This document shows positions 21,128-32,637 of a stretch of 64,000 nucleotides of DNA, piece after piece. Position 1 is the first letter of the stretch. Each line of letters opens with the position of its first letter. Made by a program: the position numbers and the translations under genes. Source of the stretch: Anastrepha obliqua (Eukaryota > Arthropoda > Insecta > Diptera > Tephritidae); the NCBI RefSeq assembly GCF_027943255.1, contig NC_072894.1:134345601-134409600 (forward strand), written 5' to 3'. A model generated the notes under the pieces. The model did not search any database and had not been told where the DNA came from. It saw nothing but the letters and a program-made list of their open reading frames with translations.

Positions 21128-23480
21128 CATATTTTAAAGTTTTCTGTATAATACACTTCGAGCTAAATTTCAAAATTTAAATTTGTGGAGACTCTTTCCA
21201 GCTTATTTCTTTGAGTTTGGCATTTTTAAAACTTCTGTGTGTCTCTTCAGCAAAAAAAATTCCATTTTTTTTTTAATTTCATGGGTCTAATCTCCGACCG
21301 AAATCGCTTAAGGTGTCATAGCATCAATCAAGAAAAAGAAGAACCTTCTAAAGTTTCTCCGTTAAATAAATCTGAAATAAGATAAATAAATTTCTATTTC
21401 AAGCGTAATAATAAAAAATGTTATAATTTGGTTGGTTAGAGTCCAGAATCCAACTAGCGCTTCCTCACCATTTTGTTGCCACATTCTTGTTATGTTATAC
21501 GTGAAAAGTTAGTATTTATGCTGTAACCAAAGTATTGGCACTGAACACTGTTAAAAAGGATAAAGCGTAATTTTATATTTTTATATAATATATGGTTCTT
21601 TTTTTTGGTCAAAATAAGCTTCATTACATTTTAAAGAAATCGATCCTGAATTCGCCAGATTTGCTACATGGAACATATAACTAAAAACGCTTTTTATTAA
21701 AAAAAAAATAAGACCCAGAGTGGGATGGTGAAAATAACAGTTTCTTCCTCAATTCCACTATTGAAATTCTCATCATTTAATTGTAAGTTAGAAAGCAGCA
21801 ATTTTAACTCACTTCAAGTATATTTCTGTGCAATTCCCAAAACAATTTGGTGCCAAAATTAAAAATTCAATTCCACTGTCGCTCCGGAAGCATTAAGAAA
21901 ATATCTAACGTTAAATCTGCTGCAGAATCTGCTTCATTCAGAGCTGAAGTAATCGAAATATTGCAAAATCAAATTTTAATATTGTACCGAACATAACAGA
22001 ACTTGTTAACTCGCAATAACCGTTAGTCCACGTTGCCAGCGCTGACCTACGTACAATATTTTGTAATTCCAGAAGTTCGCTGCGACTGTGCGGCCAGGGC
22101 AATGCAGCCCAGCTAAACGAATGGGCAATCAAAATTTATATTTAAAGAATGAAATAAAAAACTACAAGTAGAAGCAGAAGCAGAAGTGGAAGTGTAAGAG
22201 TTGAGAGTGAAAACGCAATATGCTCGTAATACTGCATCACCGAAGCACTGAAGCTCTGAGGCGCCATGTAAGCAACCCCAGCCGCAGAGTGGCAGTTGAA
22301 TTTTTCCAGCATTGGCTAAAAATTTAGTTGCATTTGCTGCGATTGCAGCAGGCAGCAGCACTCAAGCGTTCAAGTGTTTTTTTTTTTCTCCAAATAAACA
22401 CACTCTTCCGTATGTATGTGTGTGTCACAAGTGCATAATATCGGGTCAATACAAATCATCTCATTCCATTTTCCACTTACATGCTTGCATATATGCCACC
22501 AACAATGCTGCCGCACTGACCACTAATTCCGTTTAAGTGGCAGCAAAAATGCTGAGTTGTTCATGTTAACTTCGGTTGAGGAAAAAAAGACAAAAATATT
22601 TAGGAATTTGGAGCAATGAAAAATGGTGGAAAATTGCATTAAACTCCCATATGCCACATGCAACAACGCACACGTAGCAGCAAGCTGGCTTTTAAGCCTC
22701 TGCAATAATACTACAACAATACAATCGCTGAACTGACGGAAAATGAAATTTTCGCTTGTTCTCCTGGTTGCATGCACTCTTTCGGACATGTTTGTGTCTG
22801 AGTTTGGGCAAACTCAAACTTATGTTTTTGTTTGAGTTTAGGACAGGCTTTGTGTGTGCATGTGTTTATGCTGCAAATCGCACTGCAAATCCAATACAAT
22901 TTGAAGTGATTGCAATTTGTGCCACTTTTGCTGCACCGCAATGGCCCTTGCCTTCAATTTTGCTCAACTACATGGCGCTGATGTAATAATATGGCCAGTC
23001 ATACATCTGTGGGTATTTGTTTGTGTGTGTGTGTGTGCATTTAAAAACTGCTTGCTCGCCGTTGCAGTGGTTTGTATATTACACCGGATTTTTAGGTTCA
23101 GCAAAAAGTATAAGTGTTAATAATTTCCTTTTTTTAATTTTGAATTTTTTTCTTTTCTACGTTTGGCTTACAAGGTAAGATCAAGAAAAGTGCAATATTG
23201 CCTTCTTTAAACAATTTATATAATAAATATAAATCATATACTTTTTAATCATTAACAATTTTCAGAATTGTAAAATTTGCTTATGGATAATGCGGAATAA
23301 ATAATAATCCATATTAGATAAATAACTTTTCTTCTTGAGTAACATTTTCTTCTGCTTACCCTGAAGGCATCAGCTTATCTCACTGATTGCCGCCATCCAC
23401 TGCAACTTTTTCTTAAAATGCTGTTAAGTTTACAGAGAGTATTCTGCAGATAGACAAAATACAATAACCCTAGAATAGTC
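21128..23480. other. Noncoding stretch
   Basis: No gene recognised. It contains the second copy of the dispersed 41-42-bp repeat (21451-21492), a short (AGAAGC)n-like run near 22169-22190 and a (TG)n run at about 23021-23037. Confidence 0.45.
21451..21492 (+). repeat. Dispersed 41-42-bp repeat, copy b
   Basis: The partner of 15256-15297 (see that entry). It lies about 320 bp downstream of the 20.6-kb mariner relic. Confidence 0.45.
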
Positions 23481-23489
23481 GCGTGGTCT

Positions 23490-24050
23490 ACGAATGAGTC
23501 TTCTCACTAGGGTATCACAAATTTTCTTGACTGTTAAAACGCCAATTGTTGCTGCAAAAGAGAACTCCACTCTGCCTACTAGCATGCCTTCAGCTGATAT
23601 TTCTAATATAGCAACCAATCAGAATACGAATGCTCTCTCAAATTTAGTTGTTAGCATACAATTGTTGCAGTACTGGCACTTCTTTGCGTAGTTCTACTGC
23701 AATTGTCCCTTCTGCCGCTGATCTATCGCTTTCGCGCTCTTTTTATGTAGCTGAGACTACTGCACCGATATCCAATGCTGTTGTTGCTAATGCAGCTGTT
23801 TTCAACACGGCTCATTGTCAGTATGTTCTCTCGACTCTGTCTCATTCGAGTTTTTTGTTGGCGCTAATGCTTCTACTGCTATTGCTGCTGTTGCTACAAT
23901 AGTATGACGCCTTCGCACTCTGCGGTTGATCAAAGAACACTTGTATCACGCAGCGAGTGGATGAAATTTGAGAACAGTAAGCGTAAGAAACTGTTTAGTC
24001 TAGTTGGTTCAAATACAAATACAGAGTTGGAGGAGATTGACTACATGAAT
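23490..24050 (+). pseudogene. Possible gag/ORF1-like remnant, unidentified
   Basis: I do not recognise this as a named family. A Ser/Thr/Ala/Asn-rich open segment (about 23494-23900, changing frame near 23660) is followed in another frame by 'MTPSHSAVDQRTLVSRSEW' and a hydrophilic stretch MKFENSKRKKLFSL, ending at a stop near 24050. The residue mix (S/T-rich N-terminus, then charged) resembles LINE ORF1 or gag leaders more than random intergenic translation. No zinc knuckles are visible. The Helitron begins about 50 bp downstream. Chance is a real alternative. Confidence 0.25.
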
Positions 24051-24251
24051 TGATTGCATTTATCGTCGTTCAAGCCTTCTGTCTCTTCTATAGAGCCTTT
24101 AATCTACACTAATATTATAAAGAGGAAAACTTTGTTTGTTTGGTTGTAATGAATAGGCTCAAAAACTACTGGACCGATTTTAAAAATTCTTTCACCATTC
24201 GAAAGCTACATCATCCACGAGTAACATGGATTATATTTTATTTTGGAAATA

Positions 24252-25640
24252 GGGCTCGAGATATAGGTCAAAACGTGGACCCAGGTAACCTTCGGATGTG
24301 TATGTACAATATGGGTATCAAATGGAAGCTGTTGGTGAATGCTTTAGTCCAGAGTACTTTTCATGCCACTCCGTGACTAGGGTCTCGAGGTAGAGACCAA
24401 AACGTGGACCCTAGAATGTGTTTGTACAATATGGATATCAAATTGAAGCTGTTGGTGAATGCTTTAGTACAGAGTATTTTTCATGCCGCTCCGCGACTGG
24501 GGTCTCGAGATATAGGTCAAAACGTGGACCCGGGTAACCTTTGGTTGTGTATGTACAATAAGGGTATCAAATGAAAGCTGTTGATAAGTGCTTTAATACG
24601 GGGTGATTTTCATACCTATTGATGACTAGGGTCTGGAAATATATGCCAAACCGTGGACCCGCCGTGTCTTTGCACCGAATTAAACCAAACTTACACACAT
24701 TGTTAAGGAGGTATTGAAGATGATTTCCGTATAGTTTGAATACCTATTGGTAGATAGGGTCTCGAGATATAGGTCAAAACGTGGACCCGGGTAACCTTCG
24801 GACGTGTAATCACAATATGGGTATCAAATGGAAGCTGTTGGTGAATGCTTTAGTTCAGAGTATTTTCATCCGCTCCGTGATTAGGGTCTCGAGACAGAGA
24901 CCAAATCGTGGACCCTAGAATGTATTTGTACAATATGGATATCAAATGAAAGCTGTTGATAAGTGCTTTAATACGGGATAATTTTCATACCTATTGATGA
25001 CTAGGGTCTCGAAATATATGCCAAAACGTGGACCCGCCGTTTCTTTGAACCGAATTAAACCAAACTTACACACTTTGTTAAGTAGGTATTGAAGATGATT
25101 TCCGTATAGTTTGAATACCTATTGGTAGATAGGGTCTCGAGATATAGGTCAAAACGTGGACCCGGGTAACCTTCGGACGTGTATGTACAATATGGGTATC
25201 AAATGGAAGCTGTTGGTGAATGCTTCAGTTCAGAGTATTTTTCATGCCGCTCCGTGACTAGGGTCTCGAGATAGATACCAAAACGTGGAGCCTAGAATGT
25301 GTTTGTACAATATGGATATCAAATTGAAGCTGTTGGTGAATGCCTTAGTACAGAGTATTTTTCATGCCGCTACGTGACTGGGGTCTCGAGATATAGGTCA
25401 AAACGTGGACCCGGGTAACCTTTGGCTGTGTATGTACAATATGGGTATCAAATGAAAGCTGTTGATAAGTGCTTTAATAAGGGGTAATTTTCATACTTAT
25501 TGATGACTAGGGTCTCGAAATATATGCCAAAACGTGGACCCGCCGTGTCTTTGCACCGAATTAAACCAAACTTACGCACATTGTTAAGTAAGTATTGAAA
25601 ATGGGTTTCGTAAAGTTTGGTTGTAATTCGGAGCAGTGGC
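24252..25640 (+). repeat. Tandem array of 11 units of about 126 bp, three types
   Basis: Each unit starts GGGTCT(C/G)GAG/GAA and contains AACGTGGACCC or a variant. Unit starts are 24252, 24380, 24500, 24629, 24757, 24884, 25004, 25132, 25261, 25381 and 25510. Spacings are 127-129 bp, except 120 bp after each B unit. By the bases after the shared core they fall into A (GGGTAACC; AGGTAACC in the first unit), B (CTAGAATG) and C (GCCGTGTC/GCCGTTTC), in the order A-B-A-C, A-B-C, A-B-A-C. The middle block lacks one A unit, as unequal exchange would produce. No ORF spans it. Confidence 0.93.
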
Positions 25641-26015
25641 AATGGGTACAGCGTTCTTTTGAGCCAGCCATAATGTCGCTTACTTTTTTAACGCTTGGGG
25701 CGGAACTGAACTGTCAAATTGACTGTGTGAGTTACAATGTGTCAATATTTCTTTCTGATTTGGATGCCATAAGGAAAAAACGTAAGTGCAACATGTAAAA
25801 ATTGTTTGTGAATTTTTTTGGAGTGGATTTTGGAACAGTGAATAATTTCTTACGAAATTTGAGAATTTAATGTGAAATCCGAATGAAATTATGTGTTCGT
25901 GAAAAAAAAATTTGTTTTCGTTTTTTTTTTTTTGAAAAATATAAATGGATAATGGTTAAAAAAGCTCCAATGCTTAATAAAACATATAAATTGAAACGAA
26001 AAATTCATGGATGAT

Positions 26016-26084
26016 CAGGAAAAAAGACGATTGTTTATTCATATGCGTTGATTTGAAATTTAAAAACAATCTTCTTTTTTCCTG
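26016..26084. repeat. 21-bp-arm inverted repeat inside the Helitron
   Basis: CAGGAAAAAAGACGATTGTT plus one T (26016-26036) pairs with 26064-26084 with one mismatch. The loop is 27 nt. A short TAAATTGAAA/TTTCAATTTA pair lies just outside. It is about 180 bp from the Helitron 3' end, farther than the usual terminal hairpin. Confidence 0.8.
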
Positions 26085-26263
26085 ATTTTCAATTTATATT
26101 TTATATTTACTCAAAAACAAATAGAAAAACAAAAAATATTGTTTATGCCAAAGCGCTTGAATAAAGAATAAAGAAATAAATAATATGAAAATCATATATT
26201 TTCTGTTCTAAACCATATCTATTCTATTTTAGTGTGCCCAGCGAAGGGGGCCGGGTTTGCTAG

Positions 26264-28100
26264 TCAATTAATAATTAGCGTACATCTCTGAGAAGACCAA
26301 TTGCTATGGACGAATGCGGAAAGTTAATCTAAGTACAGCATATAGGTAGTTTACCATTCAATTTATGTATTAAGGATCAATGTGTTTGTGTGGGTGAGAT
26401 CTCTTGCTACTGCTGAGAAGAGTATCCTCATTGTTCTCAAGCGCATGTATTTCTATAAATTACTCCATAATCTAGTTGAGATTTGGAACAGTTGTAGTGG
26501 ACTAATGAAATAGTGAAATAAAAAGTGGAGATCACTAACCCATCATGACTCAGCATTCTTTCAAATTAAGAGCATCTTTCGAATATACCTTTTTTTCTTT
26601 TAAAGGAGAATTATTCTCGATGTTTGCAGAGGTTTTAAAAACCCATAGCGCAAACAGCGGAAACCGATTTCCCCCCCCAGAAAACTATATTTTCCTTTTC
26701 TTATTGTAAAGTTATCCTTTATTTAATTTCAAAACACAATCACAATGATACTTAAAAAAGCTTACCATATCCTGAAAATTCCCTAAAAGTACCTAAAAGG
26801 TAACTTAACGCACACATAAACCCAATTTAAATACACCCAATAAAACGTGCCAAACATCGCATCCCAACCAGAGAACTGCTGCTGTTATACCGGCTAGTTT
26901 AAAATGACATGGCATGGCATGCCATACTTTATGGTTGCCTACCTCATGGTGCATATCCTATTTAAGTGGTGCACTACTTTGCGGTTACTGGACATTTCAG
27001 GGTCAATTTACTGCAACAATGGAACAATTCGGCTTAGTTAATTGAACGTGTCAGGTGAATGCACAAGTGTCACACCCCACATACGTAGAAACATTCGGAG
27101 CTTGGAAAGGGCTGGCGTGTAGCTTAGAAATTTTTAGTGGCTTTAGAAGTAGATGTGACCACACACTTAGATATGTAAGAGCTGTAGAAGAGCGCAATTT
27201 GGTAACAAAAAATAAAAAAATATATTTTCTAAACCATTTGTGTGCAAGTAAATATAATAATAAAGACCCGTTCTAGAAAAGTACTTAACTCTAATTTTTT
27301 CTTTTTTCAAAAATTCTAAATAATATCAACAGAAATTGCACCACTTTTTTCTACTCCATGTTTGACATTTGCCCCCTCTCCCGAAAAGCATGCAAACGTA
27401 TCAATCAGTGCGCAAACGACCGGAAAAATTGCATTGCCATTGACGCGCCCAACAACAACAGGAATAATAAGGCTGCGTTGCGAAATTTCAAGCTGCATTG
27501 AGCTTAATTATTATTTGGCTTTGTAATGCAATTATAAAATCAAAAGCTTGCATTCATACGAGTGGATAAATGCATATGAGTAATATATATGTGAGCACAT
27601 ACCTATGCGTCTGTGACTAAATGGCTTTGCGTGTGCGGCACAAAATTCTGCTGCATCTGCATATTTCACAGGCGCCTGGCTGGCAATCAACCAATCACCC
27701 CTCACTTGGTTGTAAGGTTGCTTGCTCGCTTGGTTGGGCTGACCCAACACTGGCTGGCTGGTCATTTGGCGGACGCATGCTGGCCACGTGGCCCAAATCA
27801 TGGTCCACTGCTGGCTGCTGTCGAACACTTTTCCTTCTTTGCCGGTGGTGGCTCAAGCTGCTTGCAACGAATGTGTCATGTGATGCGTGTAAATGTGAAT
27901 ATTCATGAGCATGCACTGGACAAAAAAACTATGTAGAAAAATGTGTACGAAAAATGAGTTCTGAAATCAATCGCATGGCGAGGTGGCAAGAAGAAATTTC
28001 TAAAATTTGTGTTTTTTTTCTAAGCTTAAGTTACAAATGGCTAAAACATCAGGTAAGTATACGAAAGATACGAGAAAGTTTTTTTTTACTTTTTTATCAA
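26264..28100. other. Noncoding stretch
   Basis: No gene recognised. Several overlapping frames at 27613-27936 on both strands mirror each other, and none has a domain. A perfect 12-bp palindrome ATGGCATGCCAT lies at 26914-26925. Confidence 0.45.
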
Positions 28101-29600
28101 AATCTCACTTGGATTGATGGCAATCCTTTTTTCGTATATTTTATTAAATTTCATTTAAGAAGTAATTCATGCTTTTTTTAGTAAATTAATTTCTAACTCA
28201 ATCTCATTTGGATTGATGGCAATTTTTTTTCGAATTTCTATTTTTTACTTCAGAAGTATTTCACAAAAATATCTGTAATATCTGATAAAATCAATGCTTT
28301 TATATTTATATTTTTTTTTATGGAGATTTTCTCAACGTATTGATGGCAACCTTATTTTCAAATTTCATTTAAATTTCCAAAAAAAAAGTGGAATGTGGGA
28401 CAAAAATTTGTATACATTTAACGACTTAAACTAACATTTCTACTTGTATGATATTTCCTTAAAAAGAAATCTCCTCTAAAAACTAGCGCTTGTCGCAAAT
28501 ATTGAAACCATCATTTTCAACCTTTTTGTGAAAAAGCCATTTCTACTAACTTGAATTTTAAACTCATTTCACATTAGAAAATTGATTGCAGGTACAAGTT
28601 ACAGCTATAAACTCTGCAAAATAAAACTCGCTGTTGGCAACCCTATTCAAGAAAAAGACCTGGTTATGGAGATTTAATTTGCATTGAGGGCAGCCCTTTA
28701 TAGAATCCAACATTTTTTTATTGAACTTAGAACCAGATATTAACGAGCACCCACTTAAAAAAATTTCCTTCGCCGTTAAAGAGGTAAGACTGCGGTGTTC
28801 AGTTTCTTTTTTTCCCCAAAAGTGCGTTCTATATAAAGCTAGATTTGAGAAATTTCTTTTTACAAACTCTAACTTATTACTCAAATCGCTCGCATGCCAA
28901 ATGTAACAGTTGTTAAAATTCTACGCGTCTTGGTGGCCCTATTAATTTTTTTTGTATATTTTAAGCAAGCGTAGTTTATTCTAATGAAAGTGTGGTTGGC
29001 AACCCTAATTAAGAATATATCGCTTATTTTAATATTATCACTACACGCAGCTATTTTCAGAAGTGGTTCGATTATTAAAGAGATGAAATAAAAATGTGTC
29101 TTTGGCAACTCTATTAACAAAATTTGTTGTAAGCATATTTAACAACAGCACCTTCGGAATTTCTTTAGTTGATTAGTCTTATTAAAATTCGGTTGGCAGC
29201 TCTGGCCTAAAATACTCCCAAGCTGAGTATTTTATGGGTGACGCAGCTCGTTGTCAATGAGAGCCTATTTTTGCGTCGTTTATAATAATTCATGGTAAAA
29301 CTTTCCAACTTCAAAGAGACTAAAGCTTTAATTCGAGGATTAATTATAAGTTGGCAAGCCTTTCCAGTGCCTTAAAAACTCTGAAAAATATTATTTCCTA
29401 ATACTCGTAAGGCAAAAACAGATTTCACCTAAAACATTGAAGTATTTTAGCAACTCTAATCAGTCTGTTCTAGATTTTAAAATTAGTCGAGCTTCATAGT
29501 TATGAAATCTTTATCAAATTGGGAAGAAAAATATTTTAACAAATAACTTTTTTAATCCCATCTTGGGTTTTTCTTTAATTTCTCGCTGTGCAACCTTGAA
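28101..29600 (+). repeat. Irregular series of TTGGCAACCC-like motifs
   Basis: About ten plus-strand occurrences of (T/A)TGGCAA(C/T)C(C/T)-like sequence lie at roughly 28111, 28211, 28341, 28631, 28991, 29101, 29191, 29350, 29447 and 29588. Several are preceded by an A-rich stretch and GT or TT. Spacings of about 90-160 bp dominate, with two larger gaps. This looks like a very old, diverged tandem repeat. It could also be a run of small decayed elements, each ending in GGCAACCC. No ORF is involved. Confidence 0.45.
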
Positions 29601-30725
29601 ACCAGCAACAAATTGCCACCGCAGCGAAATTCATTGCGTGCTTACGTAATTTAGCTATTAAAACTGCACCATTGAACGCTCACACCTCTGCTTGCACCGA
29701 AGAGGAGCCCATGATTCACACTCCCTTGCCACAGCCAGATATCAAGCAGCTTCTCCTTAGTGGCACAATAACTTGCCCTGCACCCATACTAGGATGTTTG
29801 AATGTATGTACATGTGTACAAGTATGCATATGTATGCGTGCTATACTTTAAGCAGGAAACGAATTTTGCCACTTGCGGTGTGGCATGTTTTGCCGCTTGT
29901 AAACTCATCGAGCTGCTCAACGGCCTCAGTGAAGCCACTCTTGCACCTTTCGCCCTGCCTCATCCCCCCTTGCTTGTACACAATTCAAATGAAATGCATT
30001 TTGCAACGCATTGCATGACCAAAACGGAAACGGATGCTGTCGTTTGGTCAACGCATTAAATTGCAGCTCAAACCAGTGCAGCTAAGCAACGGCGGCAGAG
30101 CACGCAGCCGAACAAATATCTGAATAGCCCACTCAGGCATATGCAACATTGCAACAAGCTCCATTGCCATTGCACGCGTACTCGTGTGTCCTATTTTGCT
30201 ACCACTTGCCAAATACATATGCGTGCTCTATGCAAGTATGTGTGCGTGTAGTGCTTTTCATGCCTCAATGCTGCTTTGCATGTGTTTTTGCATTTGCAGA
30301 CGATGTTGCATACAGCTTTGCACGCTGAAGCGTAAAATTAATCGTGACGGCTCTACGGACGCGCACCCAACTGCCATCGATGGAAATTGAAAGACGAGAG
30401 AAAGAGTTTGCAATTTGGGAGTGGAGTGCAAAAAGTTGTATTTTGTCTTTGCGTGTCGTCTACTGCTGAGTCAGTTAAATGATGGTTTATTGGAACGAAA
30501 AGAAGTATTTTGAAGGGGGAAAGCTGAGCGGTGAAATACAGAAGTGAAATTTTTAATGAATTTAAAAAATACTCAGAGTCTTTGATTGGAACCCACCAGC
30601 AAGGCAACGTTTTCTGGAAAATAGCGCGAGAAGAGAGGAGAGGAGCAACTATTGAGAAAACGCCCCCTTGACTGAGTTGCTCTGATACCCTTTGAAAAAA
30701 AAACAAGTGGACTTTCTCTGCCCAC
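29601..30725. other. Noncoding stretch
   Basis: No recognisable gene or element. The frames at 29773-30059 and 30353-30706 have no known domain. Confidence 0.45.
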
Positions 30726-30875
30726 TGTTGTTGTTGTTGTTGTTGAGGTGGTTGAACATTTCTTAGCTGAGAATGCTCCTAATTAGTGACCAGCACCGTT
30801 TTAATACCACTATCTCGTGAAATGATGAGATGTGTGTTTTTTTTTTTTTTTTTTTTTTTTTTTGTTGTTTCCAAG

Positions 30876-31157
30876 TCAGATCCATTTAGTGAGGTCCAAG
30901 TATAGGAGCAAATCCTTTATCTCGATGACTGAGATCTCCTTAATTTGCTGTAGGAAAGGCTTACCGAAGGATCGGAGTCGTGCCCTGGCTAGTCCCGGAC
31001 ATTCACATAAATAGTGGAACAGACTTTCCTTCGCCCCTTCCGCTTGACAGCTTCTACAGATAGGATTGAAGGGTAGATTGAGTCTGGCTGCATGATCCCT
31101 ACTTTCCAGTGTCCTGTAAGGGTTGCAGTGATACGTGAAATGTTTGGCCGAGAACAT
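30876..31157 (-). pseudogene. LINE ORF2 part 4: Cys/His C-terminus
   Basis: In the last frame the protein continues 'SRDHAARLNLPFNPICRSCQ', then AEGAKESLFHYLCECPGLAR. The Cys-x2-Cys ... His-x2-Cys spacing is the zinc-binding-like ending seen in the LINE relics at 1.3, 15.4 and 41.7 kb. It ends DLLLYLDLTKWI and a stop at 30876-30878. The third indel lies just upstream, near 31085. Confidence 0.85.
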
Positions 31158-32086
31158 CCTAACAGGTCATTCGTCCTTTGGATTTTATATGACGGCCATG
31201 TGTTTTTTGTTGTGATACATGTAGGTATTTGCTTCCATCTTCTTTCGGCTAAAGCATGATAGTGTGAAGCAATAGATGCTTTTAGTGTGTTCAGTGGGGT
31301 GGAAACTGCCACCGCCTCTGCTATGTCTAGTGTTGAGCCCTTTCTTGCTAGCTCATCCGCTATCTCATTGCCTCGTATGTTCCTATGACCAGGAACCCAT
31401 ATCAGGGTAATTTCAAGCCAATGGCTGAGCAGTTTCAGCTTCTCTCTACACTGTAGGACCAGTTTGGATGAAATGTAGTTGGAGTCTAAGGCCTTAATAG
31501 CTGCTTGACTGTCTGAGAAGATAGCTACTCTTGCACCAACTACCTTGTAGAGTTCTAGAGATTTGCATGCTTCTCTGATCGCTAAAAGTTCTGCCTGGAA
31601 CACGGTGGCATAATCAGGAAGACGAATTGATTGAGATAGGTTGAGTGGCTCCGAATGGAAGCCAGCTCCCACACCACAGTTCATCTTAGAACCATCGGTA
31701 TAAATTTCGATGTCGTATCTTCCAATCACCTCTCCTTTGCTCCACTCGGCTCTCGGTGGGAAACGTACCGTAAAGCCTTTCTTGAAGTTTAGGTCGGGGA
31801 CTGTGTAGTCTGATCCGTTTTTGAGCAGCGGGGGTCCCTGTAGGAGGATCTTACTGTGACCGTACGACCTTGTTGTCCAGCGTCCTATGTCTCTGAGTCT
31901 CACCGCGCTGCAAGTAGCTATTGTTTTAATGTGTAAATCTAATGGCAATAGATGTGTTAGTACATTGAGCGCTTCAGTAGGACTGGTGCTAAGCGCTCCT
32001 GTAGTTAGGATACACGCTGTTCTTTGTATCTTGTTCAGCTCAGTTTTGTTGTATTTCCTTTCTGTTGCAGGCCACCAGTGCCGCAT
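31080..32086 (-). pseudogene. LINE ORF2 part 3: thumb and RNase H
   Basis: This third frame starts in WWPATERKYNK and carries the post-RT segment 'TEALNVLTHLLPLDLHI'. A complete-looking RNase H follows: IYTDGSKMNCGVGAGF (first D), ATVFQAELLAIREAC (E), VAIFSDSQAAIKALDS (D), and 'IWVPGHRNIRGNEIADELAR' (H and final acidic helix). All four catalytic positions are present. It ends with TATLTGHWKVG, after which the frame is wrong near 31085. Element-borne RNase H removes the RNA strand during cDNA synthesis. Confidence 0.9.
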
Positions 32087-32637
32087 ATGTTAGTATTGGC
32101 CTTACAATGGCTGTGTAGGACCAGTTGGATAATTTTGGTTGGAGACCCCATTTTTTTCCCAACATTCTCTTACACGTGTAAAATGCTATATTTGCTTTCT
32201 TTACCCTGTACTCTACGTTGGACTTCCAGCTGAGTTTGGGGTCCAGGATAACCCCTAAGTATTTTGCCTGTTTGGTTAGCGTGAGGCTGACGCCGTTTAG
32301 TTTTGGGAGATTAAAGTTTGGCACCTTGGTTTTCTTGGTGAATAGCATCAGTTCTGTTTTTCTCGGGTTTACACTTAAACCACAGTCCGTGGCCCAATTG
32401 CTGAGTAATACCAGAGCTCCTTCCATAATCTCACTGATTGTGGTTGGAAACATTCCTGAAACCATAAGCACTATGTCGTCCGCGTACGCCACCACTTTAA
32501 TTCCTTTTCGGTTAAGTTTGGTGAGAATGTTGTTGGCGACTAGTAACCACAGCAGAGGGGATAAGACCCCTCCCTGAGGGGTTCCCCTGTTGACAGAGCG
32601 TTTTATCGTGCTGCTGCCTACCTCACCGATGATTATT
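32040..32637 (-). pseudogene. LINE ORF2 part 2: RT motifs B-E
   Basis: In the second frame: 'VNRGTPQGGVLSPLLWLL' (motif B, about 32540-32590), VVAYADDIVLMVSG (motif C with intact YADD, about 32455-32495), WATDCGLSVNPRKTELMLF (motif D) and AKYLGVILDPKLSWKSN (motif E/thumb entry). It then loses frame at ILTYAALVA near 32085, where the next frame reads WWPATERKYNKTELNKIQRT. The second lesion is therefore a small indel in the thumb. The catalytic residues are not damaged. Confidence 0.87.

Larger units (their letters stand above)
24103..26263 (+). mobile_element. Non-autonomous Helitron with internal satellite
   Basis: A rolling-circle transposon. The 5' end TCTACACTAATATTATAAAG starts with TC and sits after A. 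The 3' end ...GGGTTTGCTAG ends with CTAG before T, so the target is A/T without duplication, as expected. A short GC hairpin (GCCC 26236-26239 with GGGC 26248-26251) lies 12 bases before the 3' end. There is no Rep/helicase ORF in its 2161 bp, so it depends on an autonomous relative. The interior is mostly a tandem array (24252-25640), then an AT-rich part with a 21-bp-stem inverted repeat. The 5' sequence is the kind found on many insect Helitrons. Confidence 0.88.

Noticed and set aside
24252..25640. CRISPR-like array
   Set aside because: Units are contiguous ~126-bp repeats with no unique spacers, in a eukaryotic Helitron.
27613..27936. Cluster of ORFs on both strands (73-107 codons)
   Set aside because: Mutually overlapping mirror frames in a slightly GC-richer patch; no domain or splice evidence.
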